Positions 40,736 through 49,570 of a DNA stretch of 64,000 nt are shown here, one piece after another; the stretch's first letter is position 1, and every line of letters starts with the position of its first letter. The stretch lies in NCBI GenBank assembly GCA_963702075.1, contig OY969703.1, positions 2,542,001-2,606,000 of the forward strand, written 5' to 3'. The stretch comes from VAYN01 sp963702075 (GTDB taxonomy: Bacteria > Actinomycetota > Thermoleophilia > Solirubrobacterales > 70-9). Position numbers and translations under genes: made by a program. The notes beneath the pieces were generated by a model. That model was not told where the DNA came from. It was given only the letters and a program-made list of their open reading frames with translations, and searched no databases.

Positions 40736-41410
40736 ATGAAAAGGCTATTAGTACTCTCAATTACTGCGCTCGCCACCACCATCCTAATTCTCCCAGCGGT
40801 AGCGTTTGCAGGAGAGTGGGAAATGGATCCTGCAGGATGGGCCTTTGCGGTCAACGGCGTCGGCAATACCGTCTTGACAGCGGGCAATAATGGAACAGTT
40901 ACCTGCACCGCTGAGCAAGGCATAGGCGCGTACAACGCAGGATCAAAGACGACCGGCACTATCGAGCTGACGCTGAACGGATGCAAGGAGTCGGTCTTCG
41001 GCGCCAACTGCAATTCGGCGGGTCAGCCCGCTGGCTCGATCACAACTACAAAAATGACGTTTACAAACACCTACCTCACCGACAATAAGACGACACCCGG
41101 GATCACAATTCGAGGCACGGGATCCGAAGAGCACTATGCGACTTTCAGTTGCGCCGGTGGGCTGGTGCAGGTTGTAGTCAGGGGAACAGTCTTAGGCGAC
41201 TCCGAGCTCGAATGTAATACCGAAACCAAAGAACATAAGTTTGTGTTTGAATCGGTTGCCCACGGCGTTCAGAAGTACATGCAGGTAACAGGGACAGGGT
41301 CGACCGAGGATCTGACCGTGACGATGAATGGTGGCGCCGCCGTGACAGCGTCTATCGATTCCACAACAATCTTGAAATCCAACGAAGCTGGCAAAATTAC
41401 ATGCGTGTAA
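40736..41410 (+). CDS. Exported Cys-terminal family protein (divergent paralogue)
   Basis: A 224-aa exported protein starting at ATG 40736 (MKRLLVLSITALATTILILPAVAFA), mature part GEWEMDPAG. It shares with the genes at 30299 and 31332 the GEW start, NGCKESVFGANCNSAGQPAGSI (compare NCTENLFGSKCTSTGQASGSI), SCAGGLV and a Cys at the end (KITCV). GC and codon use are visibly lower than in its neighbours. Functions of this family are unknown; transfer or unusual expression is possible. Confidence 0.72.
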   Translation: MKRLLVLSITALATTILILPAVAFAGEWEMDPAGWAFAVNGVGNTVLTAGNNGTVTCTAEQGIGAYNAGSKTTGTIELTLNGCKESVFGANCNSAGQPAGSITTTKMTFTNTYLTDNKTTPGITIRGTGSEEHYATFSCAGGLVQVVVRGTVLGDSELECNTETKEHKFVFESVAHGVQKYMQVTGTGSTEDLTVTMNGGAAVTASIDSTTILKSNEAGKITCV

Positions 41411-41437
41411 TGCCGTAAGGGTTCAGGATGTTTACGA

Positions 41438-41469
41438 GGAGGCGCGGATAATCTGCGCCTCCCTTTTCC
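41438..41469 (+). terminator. Rho-independent terminator
   Basis: GGAGGCGC (41438-41445), a 9-nt loop and GCGCCTCC (41455-41462) form a perfect 8-bp stem followed by CTTTTCC, 28 bp after the stop of the exported protein at 40736. Confidence 0.75.
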
Positions 41470-42194
41470 TAACGACGCTGCAATAGGCGGGAGAGGAACA
41501 CTAGGGCGAAGTCGCGGAGCTGGCCGGCGCGGTGGAGGAAGCCTCTGAGGTCCCGGCCGGTGGCGCGGTGCTCCAGGTCGAGCTCGTACTCGCGCAGGCG
41601 GTAGCCGCCGCGGACGGCGTCGACGGTCATCCCGATCTCCATCCCGAAGCCCTTGGCGAACGGGAGGGTCGCGCGCAGGGTCTCGACGCGGAGCGCTCGC
41701 TGGCCGGAGATCGGCGCCGTCGCCTCGGCGCCGCAGAGGCGCCGGATCGCCCAGTGGGCGAACCCGAGCGCGAGACCGAAGCCGCCGCCCAGGCGCCGAC
41801 TGAAGGCGGCGACCGCGAGGTCGCACTCACCCTGCTCCACGGCCGCCACCAGCGGCGCCAGACGGGCTGCCGAGGCGCCGAGGTCGCCGTCGCAGAGGAG
41901 GACGACCCGCGGCGGGGACGGCACGCTCAGCGCCGCCTCGGCGGCGGCGGTGACATTGCCGCCCTTGCCGTGGGAGCGGCCGCGCCGCACCACCTCCGCC
42001 CCCGCCAGCATCGCCGCCTCGGCGGTGCCGTCCTCGGAGGCGTCGTCGGCGACCCAGACCCTGGCCCCGGGAAATGCCTCGCGCAGCGACCGCACCGTCT
42101 CCCCCACCCGGTCGGCCTCGTTGCGGGCGGCGACGATCGCCGCCAGCCCTTCCCCTTCCCCCGCCGCCGGTTCAGGTCCCGGGTTAAGTCCCAT
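41469..42194 (-). CDS. Glycosyltransferase family 2 protein
   Basis: A 241-aa GT2 enzyme: GLAAIVAARNEADRVGETVRSL at the start, VADDASEDGT, and the metal motif LLCDGDLG (D-x-D). The layout fits polyprenol-phosphate sugar transferases or other cell-envelope GT2 enzymes. Start ATG 42194 is likely. An upstream in-frame ATG at 42218 shares the CATG with the start of the divergent biotin-carrier gene. The acceptor is unknown. Confidence 0.82.
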   Translation of the reverse strand: MGLNPGPEPAAGEGEGLAAIVAARNEADRVGETVRSLREAFPGARVWVADDASEDGTAEAAMLAGAEVVRRGRSHGKGGNVTAAAEAALSVPSPPRVVLLCDGDLGASAARLAPLVAAVEQGECDLAVAAFSRRLGGGFGLALGFAHWAIRRLCGAEATAPISGQRALRVETLRATLPFAKGFGMEIGMTVDAVRGGYRLREYELDLEHRATGRDLRGFLHRAGQLRDFALVFLSRLLQRR

Positions 42195-42216
42195 CACCGG
42201 GCTATTGTCCCCGGCC

Positions 42217-42429
42217 ATGGCAGACATCGCGGCACACATCACCGGCAACGTTTGGAAAATCGAGGTGGCAGTCGGCGACCAGGTGTCCGACGGCGACACC
42301 GTCGTCATCCTCGAGTCGATGAAGATGGAGATCCCGGTCGAGGCCGAAGACGACGGCGTCGTCAAGGAGATCCGCTGCGAGGAGGGCCAGTCGGTCAGCG
42401 AAGGCGACGTCCTCGTAGTGCTGGAGTAG
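42217..42429 (+). CDS. Free-standing biotin/lipoyl carrier domain (BCCP-like)
   Basis: A 70-aa protein made of one biotinyl domain, with the biotinylation motif ESMKME and the target Lys at residue 36. Position, length and motif fit a small carrier subunit of an acyl-CoA carboxylase, as in actinobacterial multi-subunit enzymes. The matching carboxyltransferase is at 14785, and the biotin genes lie at 46532-49508; no biotin carboxylase is in the window. It starts at ATG 42217, divergent from the GT2 gene, and precedes an ECH gene by 5 bp. Confidence 0.88.
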   Translation: MADIAAHITGNVWKIEVAVGDQVSDGDTVVILESMKMEIPVEAEDDGVVKEIRCEEGQSVSEGDVLVVLE

Positions 42430-42434
42430 CGGCC

Positions 42435-43241
42435 GTGGAGGGGCAGCTCGCGGGCGGCAAGCTCCTGCTCGACCAGCCGGCCGAGGCCGTCACGCGGTTG
42501 ACGATCTCCAACCCGGCGCGCCGAAACGCGCTCGACCACGAGATCCTCGACGCGATCGCCGAAGTCGTGCCGCAGCTCGACCGCGGAATCGAGAACCGCT
42601 GCCTCCTGATCACCGGGGCACCGCCGCTCTTCTCCGCCGGCTACGACATCGCCGGGATCCCCGACGAGAGCTTCGAGCGCGACGCCGAGGCGCTCGTCGC
42701 CCATCCCTTCCACGCGGCGCTGGAGGCGATCGCCAAGCACCCTTGGCCGACCGTCGCCGCCGTCAACGGCCACTGCCTCGGCGGCGGCCTCGAGCTGGCG
42801 ATCACCTGCGACTTGCGGATCTGCGCCGAGGGCGCCAAGCTGGGGATGCCCCCGGCCAAGCTCGGCCTGATCTACGGCCACACGGGGCTGCGCAAGTTCC
42901 TCGACGTCGTCGGCCTGCCGCGGACCAAGGAGCTCTTCCTCACCGGCCGCAACTTCGACGCCACCCGCGCCGAGCAGATCGGCCTGGTCAACGACGTCGT
43001 CGCCGCCGAGAAGCTGGAGCGCGAGTCGATCGAGCTGGCGGCGGCGATCGCCGCGAACGCGCCGCTCTCGATGCGCGGCAACAAGCACGCGATCAACCTG
43101 CTGAGCGAGGTCGCCGAACTGACCGCGCAGCAGGAGGCGGGGCTGGTCGCTCTGCGCGAGTCCTGCTTTGAATCCGAGGACTTCCGCGAGGGCATCCGTG
43201 CCTTCGGCGAGAAGCGCCGCCCACAGTGGCAGGGGCGGTGA
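42435..43241 (+). CDS. Enoyl-CoA hydratase/isomerase family protein
   Basis: A 268-aa crotonase-superfamily protein; the segments SAGYDIAGIP (about 66-75) and NGHCLGGGLELAITCDLRIC carry the oxyanion hole. It resembles the hydratase at 16377 and ends in a similar way (PQWQGR and PQWKGR). GTG 42435 is the start, five bases after the BCCP stop; the earlier long reading frame is spurious. It overlaps the AlkA-like gene by GTGA. Fatty acid or branched-chain degradation is likely. Confidence 0.88.
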   Translation: MEGQLAGGKLLLDQPAEAVTRLTISNPARRNALDHEILDAIAEVVPQLDRGIENRCLLITGAPPLFSAGYDIAGIPDESFERDAEALVAHPFHAALEAIAKHPWPTVAAVNGHCLGGGLELAITCDLRICAEGAKLGMPPAKLGLIYGHTGLRKFLDVVGLPRTKELFLTGRNFDATRAEQIGLVNDVVAAEKLERESIELAAAIAANAPLSMRGNKHAINLLSEVAELTAQQEAGLVALRESCFESEDFREGIRAFGEKRRPQWQGR

Positions 43242-43870
43242 GCGCGAAAGCGCGCAAAGCGCTGGCCGCCGCCGATCCGGCGATGGCGGAGCTGATCGAG
43301 CGGATCGGCAAGATCGACCTCGCGACGCGGCTGCGGCGGCGCAAAGAGGAGCGGCCCCCCGACGCCTACGGCGCCCTGCTGCGAGCGATCGTCGGCCAAC
43401 AGCTCTCGACTAAAGCGGCGCGGACGATCTACCTGCGCGTGCTGGACCTCTTCGGCGGCACCACGCCTTCGCCCGAGCAGCTCCTGGAGGCAAGTGAGGA
43501 GGATCTGCGCGGCTGCGGGCTCTCCGGCCGCAAGACCGAATACGTCCGCGACCTCGCCCGCCACGTCCTCAGCGGCGAGCTCGAGCTCGACATCCTCGAG
43601 GAACTCGAGGATGAGGCGGTGATCGAGGAGATCGTCGCCGTCCGCGGCCTCGGCCGCTGGACCGCCGAGATGTTCCTGCTCTTCCACCTGCAGCGCCCCG
43701 ACGTCCTCTCCGGCGGCGACCTCGGGATCCGCAAAGCGATCCAGGTCGAGTACGGCCTGGCGGAGATGCCGACCCCGACCCGGGTGCTGGAGATCGGCGA
43801 GCCGTGGCGCCCCCACCGCAGCCTCGCCAGCCTCTATCTCTGGGAGTCCCTGGCCGCCGTCCCCTCATGA
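43238..43870 (+). CDS. DNA-3-methyladenine glycosylase, HhH-GPD family
   Basis: A 210-aa base-excision DNA glycosylase of the HhH-GPD superfamily, AlkA/MagIII-like. IVGQQLSTKAA, the helix-hairpin-helix VRGLGRWTAEMFLLF and the catalytic Asp in PDVLSGGDLGIRKAI are present. It removes alkylated purines. The start is GTG 43238 because it overlaps the ECH stop (GTGA). ATGA overlap with the next gene makes this a four-gene unit with BCCP, ECH and the GGDEF protein, which are otherwise unrelated in function. Confidence 0.88.
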   Translation: MSAKARKALAAADPAMAELIERIGKIDLATRLRRRKEERPPDAYGALLRAIVGQQLSTKAARTIYLRVLDLFGGTTPSPEQLLEASEEDLRGCGLSGRKTEYVRDLARHVLSGELELDILEELEDEAVIEEIVAVRGLGRWTAEMFLLFHLQRPDVLSGGDLGIRKAIQVEYGLAEMPTPTRVLEIGEPWRPHRSLASLYLWESLAAVPS

Positions 43871-45339
43871 GAACCCGCTTCTGGATCAGCATCGCCGCCA
43901 TCGCCGCGATCGCGCTCGGCTCGGTGATCGCCGCAGTCGGCGTCTACCGCAACGACGAGGGCGATTTCGACCGCGTGCAGAGCGACGACGCGGCGCGGGC
44001 CGCCCATCAAGCCGAAGCGGTGGCGGAGCTGTCGATCGGCAAGCTCTCGACCGCCGCGGCATTCGCCCAGACCCAGGGCGGACTCGACCGGCATGAATTC
44101 AACGTGATCGGCCGCTCCTTGCTCGGCAAAGGCGCGCTCGACGGAGCCGGTTACGTCCCCCGGGTATCCGCGGCGCAGCGGGCTGCCTTCGAACGGCGGA
44201 TGGGGTTCGAGATCAGCGAACGCCGCCTCGGGCCTCTGCTGAAGAAAGCGGCGGCGCGCCCGGACTATTTCCCGATCACGGTCGGGACCAGCGAAGCCGA
44301 ACAGCCGCAGCGGGTGCGCGGCTTCGACCTCGCTTCGGATCCGCTGCGCGCCCGCTCCCTGCGCCGCGCCCGCGACACCGGCCAGGCGGTCGCGACGCCG
44401 CTGGTGGGGCTCCTGATCGGCGGCACCGGAATCAACGTCTTCCGCCCGATCTACCGTGACGGCGCCCCGGTGGCGACGACCGCCGAGCGCCGCCGGGCGT
44501 TGATCGGGTTCATCGCCGGCAGCTTCCGGGTCAACGACATCGCCGCCGCCGCGCTGGCGGTCCTGCCCGACGACGTCGAAGCGCAGTTGCGGGTCGACCG
44601 GCGGGTGGCGTTCGGACCGAGAGAACTCGAAGACGCGGCCACCGCGCCCGTCCACATCGCCGACCGTATCTGGCTGCTGACGGTCAAGGAGCCGGGTGGG
44701 CCGCCCGTCGGGCTGCCGATCGCCCTGGCGGTGCTGGGAATCGCCCTCGCCGCCCTGCTCGCCTCGCTGGTCGTCGGCTGGAATCGCGGCGAGCGGATGC
44801 GCGAGCTGGAACGGCAGGCCGGCCAGGATGCGCTGACGGGGCTCGGGAACCGGCGCCGCTTCGAGGAAGAGCTGGCGGCGGCGATGGCGCGCAGCCGGCG
44901 CGACGGCACCACCGGCGCCCTGCTGATGCTCGACCTCGACCGCTTCAAGCAGGTCAACGACTCCCACGGGCACCCGGCCGGCGATCGCCTGATCAGGGAG
45001 GTGGCGGAGGCGCTGCGCCGCCGCACCCGGACGAGCGACTCGCTGGCCCGGCTCGGGGGCGACGAGTTCGCGGTGATCCTGCCGCGCTGCAGCGGCGAGG
45101 AGGCACTGGTCGCCGCCGAGGCGATCGCCGAGGAAATCCGCCGCCATCACCCCGAGGACGGCCTCGACCCGCTCACGGTGAGCATCGGCATCGCTCGCTT
45201 CGGCGAGGACCCCAAGGCCAGCGTCGCCACCATCGTCGCCGACGCCGACGCGGCGATGTACGCGGCCAAGGACGAAGGGCGCGACGGCGTGCGGGTGTTC
45301 GATCCGGTCGCGGTGCGCGAGGACTTCGACCGCAGCTAG
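43867..45339 (+). CDS. CHASE-domain diguanylate cyclase (GGDEF)
   Basis: A 490-aa membrane protein: TM helix at residues 6-26, an extracytoplasmic CHASE-like sensor (about 40-255), a second TM segment (about 278-302), and a GGDEF domain (about 318-485) with the intact signature GGDEF. A canonical inhibitory site RxxD (RTSD) lies five residues before it. It should make cyclic-di-GMP in response to an external signal, with product inhibition. ATG 43867 overlaps the glycosylase stop by ATGA. The 3' end overlaps the convergent GH3 gene by 4 bp. Confidence 0.9.
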   Translation: MRTRFWISIAAIAAIALGSVIAAVGVYRNDEGDFDRVQSDDAARAAHQAEAVAELSIGKLSTAAAFAQTQGGLDRHEFNVIGRSLLGKGALDGAGYVPRVSAAQRAAFERRMGFEISERRLGPLLKKAAARPDYFPITVGTSEAEQPQRVRGFDLASDPLRARSLRRARDTGQAVATPLVGLLIGGTGINVFRPIYRDGAPVATTAERRRALIGFIAGSFRVNDIAAAALAVLPDDVEAQLRVDRRVAFGPRELEDAATAPVHIADRIWLLTVKEPGGPPVGLPIALAVLGIALAALLASLVVGWNRGERMRELERQAGQDALTGLGNRRRFEEELAAAMARSRRDGTTGALLMLDLDRFKQVNDSHGHPAGDRLIREVAEALRRRTRTSDSLARLGGDEFAVILPRCSGEEALVAAEAIAEEIRRHHPEDGLDPLTVSIGIARFGEDPKASVATIVADADAAMYAAKDEGRDGVRVFDPVAVREDFDRS

Positions 45340-46487
45340 GGAGCCAGGTCCCCCCGCAGGGCGAGGACGCGCTCGGCGGCGGCTTCGAACTGGCCCCGGT
45401 CGAGGGCATCGGAGCTCAATTCGCGGACCAGGGCGCGGCGGGCGGCCTCGGCCGGAGCGAGTTCGGTGAACAGGAGCAGGTCGCAGCCGGCACGGGCGGC
45501 GGCGAGGCCGCTCTTCGCCGGTCCTCCATAGGCGCCGACCGCGACGGTGTTGAGAGCGTCGGTCATCGCCACCCCCCGGTAGCCGATCCGCTCGCGCAAC
45601 TCGCCGGTGACCAGCGCCGGCGAGAACGCCGCCGGGGCGTCGGAGAAGGCCGGGTAGATCGCGGTGCTGACCATCACCATGTCGCCGCCGATGCGGGAGT
45701 AGGCCGCGTACGGGGCCTCGTCGATCCGCCGCAGTTGCGCCTTCGAGAGGCCGATGCGGCCGACTTCTACGTCGGTGTCTTCGGGAGCCGCGCCGAGCCC
45801 CGGGAAGTGCTTCGCGGTCGCCGCCACCCCGGCCCGCTGCAGACCCGCCGCGAACGCCACGCCGTTCGCGGTCACCTTGGTCGCCGTCGAGCCGAAGCCC
45901 CGGTAGTAGTGCGCGGTCGAAGAGCCCGGCCTGGCGACGTCGAGGACCGGGGCGATGTCGACGTTGACGCCGAGGCTGCGCAGGTTCTCGCCGGTGCGCG
46001 TGCCTTCGCGGCGGCTGAAGGCGGGGCCCCGCTCGCCCATCGCCAGCGCCGAGACGCTCGGGGCGCCGTCGACCCGCTTGACCAGCCCTCCCTCCTGGTC
46101 GAGCAAGATCAGCAGCGGATCCCTGAGACCGGCCGGCCGCGGCAGCGCCTGCAGCCGGGCGATCAGGCGCCGGCCGGAGGGGCGACTGGGGAAGTTGCCG
46201 GCGTAGAGGACGACCCCGGCGAGGTCGCCGCGGCGGATCGCCTGCTTCAGTTCTGCCGGAACGGTGGTGCCGCTGAGCCCGACGACGATCCGCTCGCCCG
46301 CGAGCCGGCCGGGCGAAAGGGCGCTCGCGCGTTCGCCCTTGGACGCATCGCCGCCGCCGAACCCCGTGTGGCTGTCGCTCCCCGCCGGCCCCTTCCCCAG
46401 CGCCAGGCCGACCACGAAGGCGAGGATCGCCAGACACGAGAGCGTCCCCATCGCCGCCCGGCGCCGCCGCTTGACCGCCCGCTGCAT
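45336..46487 (-). CDS. Glycoside hydrolase family 3 protein (NagZ-like)
   Basis: A 383-aa single-domain GH3 protein with a membrane anchor or signal sequence (residues about 13-31) and a flexible linker. LLDQEGG, KHFPGLGAAPEDTD (226-239) and the nucleophile Asp310 (VAMTDALNT) are recognisable. In NagZ enzymes the acid/base His follows KHFPGHG in a DSH motif; here that position is Asp239 (DTD). A wall-sugar hydrolysing role (beta-N-acetylhexosaminidase) is plausible, but the His substitution may change the activity. Start ATG 46487; an alternative internal start is possible. Confidence 0.85.
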   Translation of the reverse strand: MQRAVKRRRRAAMGTLSCLAILAFVVGLALGKGPAGSDSHTGFGGGDASKGERASALSPGRLAGERIVVGLSGTTVPAELKQAIRRGDLAGVVLYAGNFPSRPSGRRLIARLQALPRPAGLRDPLLILLDQEGGLVKRVDGAPSVSALAMGERGPAFSRREGTRTGENLRSLGVNVDIAPVLDVARPGSSTAHYYRGFGSTATKVTANGVAFAAGLQRAGVAATAKHFPGLGAAPEDTDVEVGRIGLSKAQLRRIDEAPYAAYSRIGGDMVMVSTAIYPAFSDAPAAFSPALVTGELRERIGYRGVAMTDALNTVAVGAYGGPAKSGLAAARAGCDLLLFTELAPAEAARRALVRELSSDALDRGQFEAAAERVLALRGDLAP

Positions 46488-46531
46488 GGCCCGATCCTAG
46501 GCGTCCGGGCCGCTTCCTAGGCTGCGCCCCG

Positions 46532-47656
46532 ATGCCCCCCTTGATCACCGCCGAGGAGGCCCTCGCCTACGGTCGCCAGACCGAGCACGCCGAGATCGAA
46601 GCCCTGGTCGAACGGGCCTGGGAGGTGCGGCGGGAGAACTTCGGCGACTCGACCGACATGTGCTCGCTGGTCAACGCCAAGTCCGGCGGCTGCGCCGAGG
46701 ACTGCGGCTTCTGCGCCCAGTCCCGCTACGCCGAGGCCGACACGCCGATGCACGCGATGATGGAGCCCGACCAGATCCTCGAGCACGCGAAAGCGGCCGA
46801 GGCCGCCGGCGCCCACCGCTTCTGCATGGTCACGCAGGGCCAGGGCCTCTCCAAACGGGACTTCGAGAAGATCCTCGAGGGCACCCGGCTGGTCGCCGAG
46901 CAGACCAACCTCAAGCGCTGCGCCTCGATCGGCCACATGTCGGCCGACCGGGCGAAGGCGCTGAAGGAGGCCGGCGTTCAGCGCGTCCACCACAACGTCG
47001 AGTCGGCCCGCTCCTACTACCCGGAGGTCTCGACCACGGTCCGCTACGAGGGCCGGCTGCGGACGATCCAGGCGGTCAAGGAGGCGGGCCTCGAGACCTG
47101 CGTCGGCGGCATCCTCAACCTCGGCGAGAGCGAGGAGCAGCGGGTCGAGATGGCCTTCGAGCTCTCCGAGATCGACCCCACCTCGGTCCCGATCAACCTC
47201 CTGATCCCGAAGGAGGGGACGAAGTTCGGCGAGCGCGAGGTGATGGACCCCTGGGAGGTCGTGAAGTGGATCGCGATCTTCCGCCTGATCATCCCCGGCG
47301 CCCTCTTCCGTCTCTGCGGCGGCCGGGTCGAGAACCTCGGCAGCATGCACAAGCTGGCGGTCAAGGCCGGCCTCAACGGGGTGATGATGGGCAACTTCCT
47401 CACCACCCTCGGCGCCGAGCCGGCCGAGGACCGGGCGATGTTCGAAGAGCTCGGCCTCAACGTGGCCCGCCAGCCCGACAACGGCGCCAACCCGCGGCCG
47501 GACAACCGCTCCGGCTGGCTCGAGGGCGAGGCGCCGGCGACGCCGATCGACGAGCTGGTCGACAGTCAGGCGGAGGCGAACTTCTGGGACCCCTCGACCC
47601 AGCTGCGGGTCGTCAAGAAGAAGGGCAAGACTCCCTCTTACCCACAGGCGGCGTGA
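46532..47656 (+). CDS. bioB: Biotin synthase
   Basis: A 374-aa radical SAM enzyme inserting sulfur into dethiobiotin. The [4Fe-4S] cluster motif C54-x3-C58-x2-C61 in SGGCAEDCGFCAQSRY is present, along with HHNVESARSYYPEVSTTV. Start ATG 46532. The stop overlaps the bioF start by GTGA, so expression of bioB, bioF and bioD is coupled. The C-terminal 50 residues are longer than in E. coli BioB. Confidence 0.97.
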   Translation: MPPLITAEEALAYGRQTEHAEIEALVERAWEVRRENFGDSTDMCSLVNAKSGGCAEDCGFCAQSRYAEADTPMHAMMEPDQILEHAKAAEAAGAHRFCMVTQGQGLSKRDFEKILEGTRLVAEQTNLKRCASIGHMSADRAKALKEAGVQRVHHNVESARSYYPEVSTTVRYEGRLRTIQAVKEAGLETCVGGILNLGESEEQRVEMAFELSEIDPTSVPINLLIPKEGTKFGEREVMDPWEVVKWIAIFRLIIPGALFRLCGGRVENLGSMHKLAVKAGLNGVMMGNFLTTLGAEPAEDRAMFEELGLNVARQPDNGANPRPDNRSGWLEGEAPATPIDELVDSQAEANFWDPSTQLRVVKKKGKTPSYPQAA

Positions 47657-48849
47657 CCGACGTCGCCGAGCGGCTCGAGGAGCTCCGCGAGCGCGGGCTC
47701 TACCGGCGACTGCGGCTGATCGAGGGACCCCAGGGGCCGAGCGTCACGCTCGACGGCCGCCCGGTCCTGCTGCTCTGCTCGAACAACTACCTCGGCCTCG
47801 CCGACCGCGCCGAGGTGCGCGAGGCCGCCGCCGAGGCGGCGCTGCGCTGGGGCGCGGGCGCCGGCGCCTCGCGGCTGATCTCCGGGAACATGGAGCCGCA
47901 CCGGCAGCTGGAGCGGCGGCTGGCGGCGTTCGAGGGCTACGAGGCGGCGCTGCTGTTCGGCTCCGGGTACCTCGCCAACACCGGCCTGGTGGCGGCGCTG
48001 GCGGGCAAGGGGGAGGTCGTCTTCTCCGACGAGCTCAACCACGCCAGCATCGTCGACGGCTGTCGGCTCAGTCGCGCCGAGACCTTCGTCTACCGCCACG
48101 GCGACCTCGAACACCTCGCCTGGGCGCTCTACCACCAGCGCGGGCGGCCGGCCCTGATCGTCACCGACGGCGTCTTCTCGATGGACGGCGACCTGGCGCC
48201 GCTGCCGGAGTTGCTGGAACTGGCGCGGCGGCACGGGGCGCGGCTGATGGTCGACGAGGCGCACGCCACCGGCGCCATCGGCCCCGGCGGTCGCGGCTCG
48301 GTCGCCGCCGCCGGCCTCAGCGGCGAGGTCGACGTCGTCGTCGGCACCCTCGGCAAGGCCCTCGGCTCCTACGGCGCCTATGCCTGCGCCAACGCCGAGA
48401 CGATCGACTTCCTCGTCAACACCGCCCGTCCCTTCATCTTCTCCACCGCCCCGCCGCCGCCGGCCGTCGGAGCAGCGATGACGGCACTGGAGCTGCTGGA
48501 AGCCGAGCCGGAGCTGGTCGACCGCCTGCAGCTGAACGCCCGGCAGCTGCGGACCGCCTTGGCGGGCCAGGGGCTCGGCGTCGGCGCCGCGAAAACCCAG
48601 GTCGTCCCGGTCCACGTCGGCGAGGCGGAGATGACGATGGACCTCTGCGAGGCCGCGCTTCAGCGCGGTGTCTTCGCCCAGGGCATCCGGCCGCCGACGG
48701 TCCCGGAGGGCGCCTGCCGGCTGCGCTGCACGGTGATGGCAACCCACTCCGCCGGGGACCTGGCCCAGGCCGCCCGCCAGATCGGCGCCGCCGCCCGAGA
48801 CGTCGGCCTCGCCCCCACCTCGCAGGCCCTGACCGCCCGGGTCGCCTAG
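47653..48849 (+). CDS. bioF: 8-amino-7-oxononanoate synthase
   Basis: A 398-aa PLP enzyme joining pimeloyl-CoA (or ACP) and L-alanine in biotin synthesis. LCSNNYLGLAD, LMVDEAHATGAIGP and the PLP-Lys motif TLGKALGSYGAY are seen. GTG 47653 is the start: it overlaps the bioB stop, and the longer upstream reading frame in the same phase is not real. bioD follows three bases later. Confidence 0.95.
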   Translation: MTDVAERLEELRERGLYRRLRLIEGPQGPSVTLDGRPVLLLCSNNYLGLADRAEVREAAAEAALRWGAGAGASRLISGNMEPHRQLERRLAAFEGYEAALLFGSGYLANTGLVAALAGKGEVVFSDELNHASIVDGCRLSRAETFVYRHGDLEHLAWALYHQRGRPALIVTDGVFSMDGDLAPLPELLELARRHGARLMVDEAHATGAIGPGGRGSVAAAGLSGEVDVVVGTLGKALGSYGAYACANAETIDFLVNTARPFIFSTAPPPPAVGAAMTALELLEAEPELVDRLQLNARQLRTALAGQGLGVGAAKTQVVPVHVGEAEMTMDLCEAALQRGVFAQGIRPPTVPEGACRLRCTVMATHSAGDLAQAARQIGAAARDVGLAPTSQALTARVA

Positions 48850-48851
48850 CC

Positions 48852-49508
48852 GTGGCGGGTACGCCGGGCCTGTTCGTCACCGGCACCAGCACGGAAGTCG
48901 GCAAGACCGTCGTCGCCGCGGTGCTCGCCCGCACGCTCGCCGAGGAAGGCAAGCGCGTCGCCGTCTTCAAGCCGGCGGTGACCGGGCTCGAAGAGGAGGG
49001 CGAGACCGACCACGCGCTGCTGCGCCGAGCTTCCGGCTCGAGCCAGAGCGACGAGCAGATCGCCCCCTACCGCTACCAGCCGCCGGCCTCCCCCCACCTC
49101 GCCGCGGCGCTGGCCGGCGAGGAGATCGACCCCGAACGGCTGCGGCAGGCCGCCCGCGCCGCCGCCGAGGGCGCCGACATCTTGGTCTGCGAGGGCGTGG
49201 GTGGCCTCCTCGTCCCCTTGACCCCCACCTACCTAGTCCGCGACCTAGCCGTCGACCTGGGCTATCCCCTGGTCATCGTCGCCAGCCCCGGCCTCGGCAC
49301 GATCAACCACGCCCTGCTCACCCTCGAAACCGCCCGCGCCGCCGACCTAGATGTCGCTGCCGTGGTCCTCAATCCCTGGCCGGAGCATCCAACCGAGATC
49401 GAGTTCGACAACCGTGGCATCATCACCAGGATCGGCGACGTACGGGTCGCCACCATCCCCCAGCTGGATCTCAGCCACCCCGCAAACTGGCCGCCGATTC
49501 GAATTTGA
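48852..49508 (+). CDS. bioD: Dethiobiotin synthetase
   Basis: A 218-aa ATP-dependent dethiobiotin synthetase. The Walker-like loop GTSTEVGKT, FKPAVTGLE, and CEGVGGLLVPLTPTYLVRDLA fit. It closes the ureido ring of biotin and works between BioA and BioB. GTG 48852 starts three bases after bioF; bioB-bioF-bioD is an operon. BioA is 4.8 kb further on. Confidence 0.95.
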   Translation: MAGTPGLFVTGTSTEVGKTVVAAVLARTLAEEGKRVAVFKPAVTGLEEEGETDHALLRRASGSSQSDEQIAPYRYQPPASPHLAAALAGEEIDPERLRQAARAAAEGADILVCEGVGGLLVPLTPTYLVRDLAVDLGYPLVIVASPGLGTINHALLTLETARAADLDVAAVVLNPWPEHPTEIEFDNRGIITRIGDVRVATIPQLDLSHPANWPPIRI

Positions 49509-49545
49509 GCCTCGCAGTACCGGATCCACGCAAACCGTGGGCTTG

Positions 49546-49570
49546 GGCGAGCTCCGCCTCTTATTTTTCC
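49546..49570 (+). terminator. Possible terminator after bioD
   Basis: GGCG-AGCTC-CGCC (49546-49558) followed by TCTTATTTTT (49559-49568) could end the bio operon transcript. The stem is only 4 bp, and the T-run overlaps the end of the convergent gene. Confidence 0.35.
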
